Assembly (NCBI GenBank): GCA_010031985.1
Contig: RGYP01000088.1
Location: forward strand, 1 to 7,292
Direction of reading: 5' to 3'
DNA length: 7,292 bases
Source of the DNA: Gammaproteobacteria bacterium
GTDB lineage: Bacteria; Pseudomonadota; Gammaproteobacteria; Steroidobacterales; Steroidobacteraceae
Each line of letters begins with the position of its first letter. The first letter of the stretch is position 1. This document shows positions 5,989-7,292 of this stretch, in pieces. A program made the position numbers and the translations under genes. Below the pieces are notes generated by a model. That model was not told where the DNA came from, ran no database searches, and worked only from the letters and a program-made list of their open reading frames with translations.

Positions 5989-7292
5989 ATGAAAAAGCTC
6001 GTCGCCGCCATCTTCACGCTATCCGGCCTCATTTTGCTGCCGGGTTCCGTCGATATCGCGACTTCGGCAGAAGGCTTGAAAGCCGTCGAACGGGCCTACA
6101 TGGCGGCGCCGCCTGCGCCGGCCAAGCAGACGCTCGACGAAGCCGCTGCCAAAAGCGTGGGTTGCAACGACTGTCACACCAAGACCGATCAGCCGACGAT
6201 GCACGCCAATCCGGGCGTGGTACTCGGCTGTACCGATTGTCATGGCGGCTCGGCGAGCGTTCGCTGGATCGGTGCGGACGACCAAGACACGCAGCGCAGC
6301 GATCAAAAATACGCCGAAACCCGCGATGCCGCGCACGTCCTGCCGAAGTATCCCTCCGCTTGGCACTACCCCTCCAGTGCCAACCCCGAACGTACCTATG
6401 CGCTCCTGAACAAGGAAGCAAACGAGTTCATTCGCTTCGTCAACCCCGGGGACTATCGCGTCGCCGAGGCAGCCTGCGGAGCCTGCCACTCGCGTACGGT
6501 TCACGATGCCGAGCGCAGCTTGATGGCCACCGCCACCATGTTTTGGGGTGGTGCGGCGTACAACAACGGGCTGTTGCCCTTCAAAAATTACATTCTGGGC
6601 GAGAGCTACACCAAGGACGGTGTCGCAGCCATTCTCGAGGGCGCCAAGACCACGGCCGAAGAACGCGACAAGCACGAACTTGTCGAGCGTGTTTATCCTC
6701 TGCCGCGCTGGGAGAATCTGCCGCCTGCCGACATCTTCCGTGCCTTCGAGCGCGGCGGCCGCAACATCACCAACCTCTTCCCGGAGACCGGCATTCCGAA
6801 TTCTTTGGGTCAGATCCAGCGACTCGAGGAACCAGGCCGACCGGACTTCAAGCAATCCAATCGCGGTCCCGGCACGGGTGGTCGTATCGCCGTGCCGGTG
6901 CTCAACATCCACAAGACTCGGTTGAACGATCCTTTGATGTGGTTCATGGGGACCAACGACAACCCGGGTGATTTCCGCTCATCGGGATGCACGAGCTGTC
7001 ACGTCGTCTACGCCAACGATCGCGATCCGCGACACGCCGGTCCGTACGCCAAGTTCGGCCATGATGGTCGAACGCAGACGGTGGACCCGACGATTTCGAA
7101 GGATGACAGCGGGCACCCGCTGACACACTCGTTCACCAGATCGATACCGACCAGTCAGTGCATGATTTGTCACATGCACCAGCCGAACATGTTCATCAAT
7201 TCGTTCCTCGGCTACACCATGTGGGACTACGAGTCGGATGCTCCATCCATGTGGCCCGAGGAGCAGCAATTCCCGACGCCCGAGCGCATTCG
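5989..7292 (+). CDS. Exported multihaem cytochrome c (3' end outside window)
   Basis: An ATG at 5989, 11 bases after the porin stop, opens a frame that stays open to the right edge, giving 434 complete codons. No clear Shine-Dalgarno precedes it. MKKLVAAIFTLSGLILL followed by an expected cut after Ala27 (TSA) is a Sec signal peptide; there is no lipobox. Five CXXCH haem c sites start at C59, C81, C163, C334 and C391. The 166 residues between haems 3 and 4 lack haem motifs and hold a globular-looking, aromatic-rich region. Further His that could be distal ligands include H72, H115, H122, H303, H346, H355, H372, H376 and H397. The haem density is lower than in the deca-haem neighbour, and more haem sites may follow beyond the edge. 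It probably acts as the periplasmic or extracellular partner of the upstream beta-barrel (inference). The overlapping frames at 5916-6971 (+) and 6019-6912 (-) are shadows without haem sites. Cytochrome c identity is certain; the subfamily is not recognised. Confidence 0.96.
   Translation, partial: MKKLVAAIFTLSGLILLPGSVDIATSAEGLKAVERAYMAAPPAPAKQTLDEAAAKSVGCNDCHTKTDQPTMHANPGVVLGCTDCHGGSASVRWIGADDQDTQRSDQKYAETRDAAHVLPKYPSAWHYPSSANPERTYALLNKEANEFIRFVNPGDYRVAEAACGACHSRTVHDAERSLMATATMFWGGAAYNNGLLPFKNYILGESYTKDGVAAILEGAKTTAEERDKHELVERVYPLPRWENLPPADIFRAFERGGRNITNLFPETGIPNSLGQIQRLEEPGRPDFKQSNRGPGTGGRIAVPVLNIHKTRLNDPLMWFMGTNDNPGDFRSSGCTSCHVVYANDRDPRHAGPYAKFGHDGRTQTVDPTISKDDSGHPLTHSFTRSIPTSQCMICHMHQPNMFINSFLGYTMWDYESDAPSMWPEEQQFPTPERI

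Noticed and set aside
6019..6912. A 297-codon minus-strand frame
   Set aside because: Antisense shadow of the exported multihaem cytochrome; no start context or motif supports it.
5916..6971. A 351-codon plus-strand frame at the start of the last gene
   Set aside because: Out of frame with the signal peptide and the CXXCH motifs; its product is Arg/Ser-rich and it overlaps the porin end by over 60 bases.

Overview
The window is a single tightly packed plus-strand operon of five genes. The first gene is cut by the left edge and the last by the right edge. The products look like parts of an electron-transfer route across a Gram-negative cell envelope. GC-rich codon use, Sec and lipoprotein signal peptides, an outer-membrane-type beta-barrel and many CXXCH haem c motifs indicate a diderm bacterium. 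It is most likely a proteobacterium; this placement is inference and the exact lineage cannot be read from the sequence.

Layout from left to right: (1) the C-terminal 258 residues of an inner-membrane protein with two His-X13-His helices, read as a di-haem b-type cytochrome, ending at 777. (2) 782-2497, a 571-residue fusion of a cytoplasmic FHA-like domain, one transmembrane helix and a periplasmic deca-haem cytochrome c. (3) 2494-4491, a 665-residue lipoprotein with two tandem GlcG/HbpS-like domains. (4) 4481-5977, a 498-residue outer-membrane beta-barrel protein with a signal peptide, best started at a GTG. (5) 5989 to beyond 7292, an exported multihaem cytochrome c with five CXXCH motifs in its first 395 residues. 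This gene has no stop before the window edge, so a simple ORF listing that requires a stop codon would miss it.

The joints are +4 nt, a 4-nt ATGA overlap, an 11-nt overlap and +11 nt. No promoter or terminator fits between the genes, so they are probably co-transcribed and partly translationally coupled. No intergenic stretch exceeds 11 bases.

Working model (inference): electrons leave the quinone pool through the cytochrome b, pass to the membrane-anchored deca-haem protein, and cross the periplasm and outer membrane with help from the lipoprotein, the beta-barrel and the exported multihaem cytochrome. The part list resembles porin-cytochrome extracellular electron transfer systems in outline. 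It differs in having an FHA domain fused to the periplasmic haem wire and a duplicated HbpS-like lipoprotein inside the operon. I do not recognise it as a named system. No RNA genes, mobile elements, CRISPR arrays or terminators were seen.
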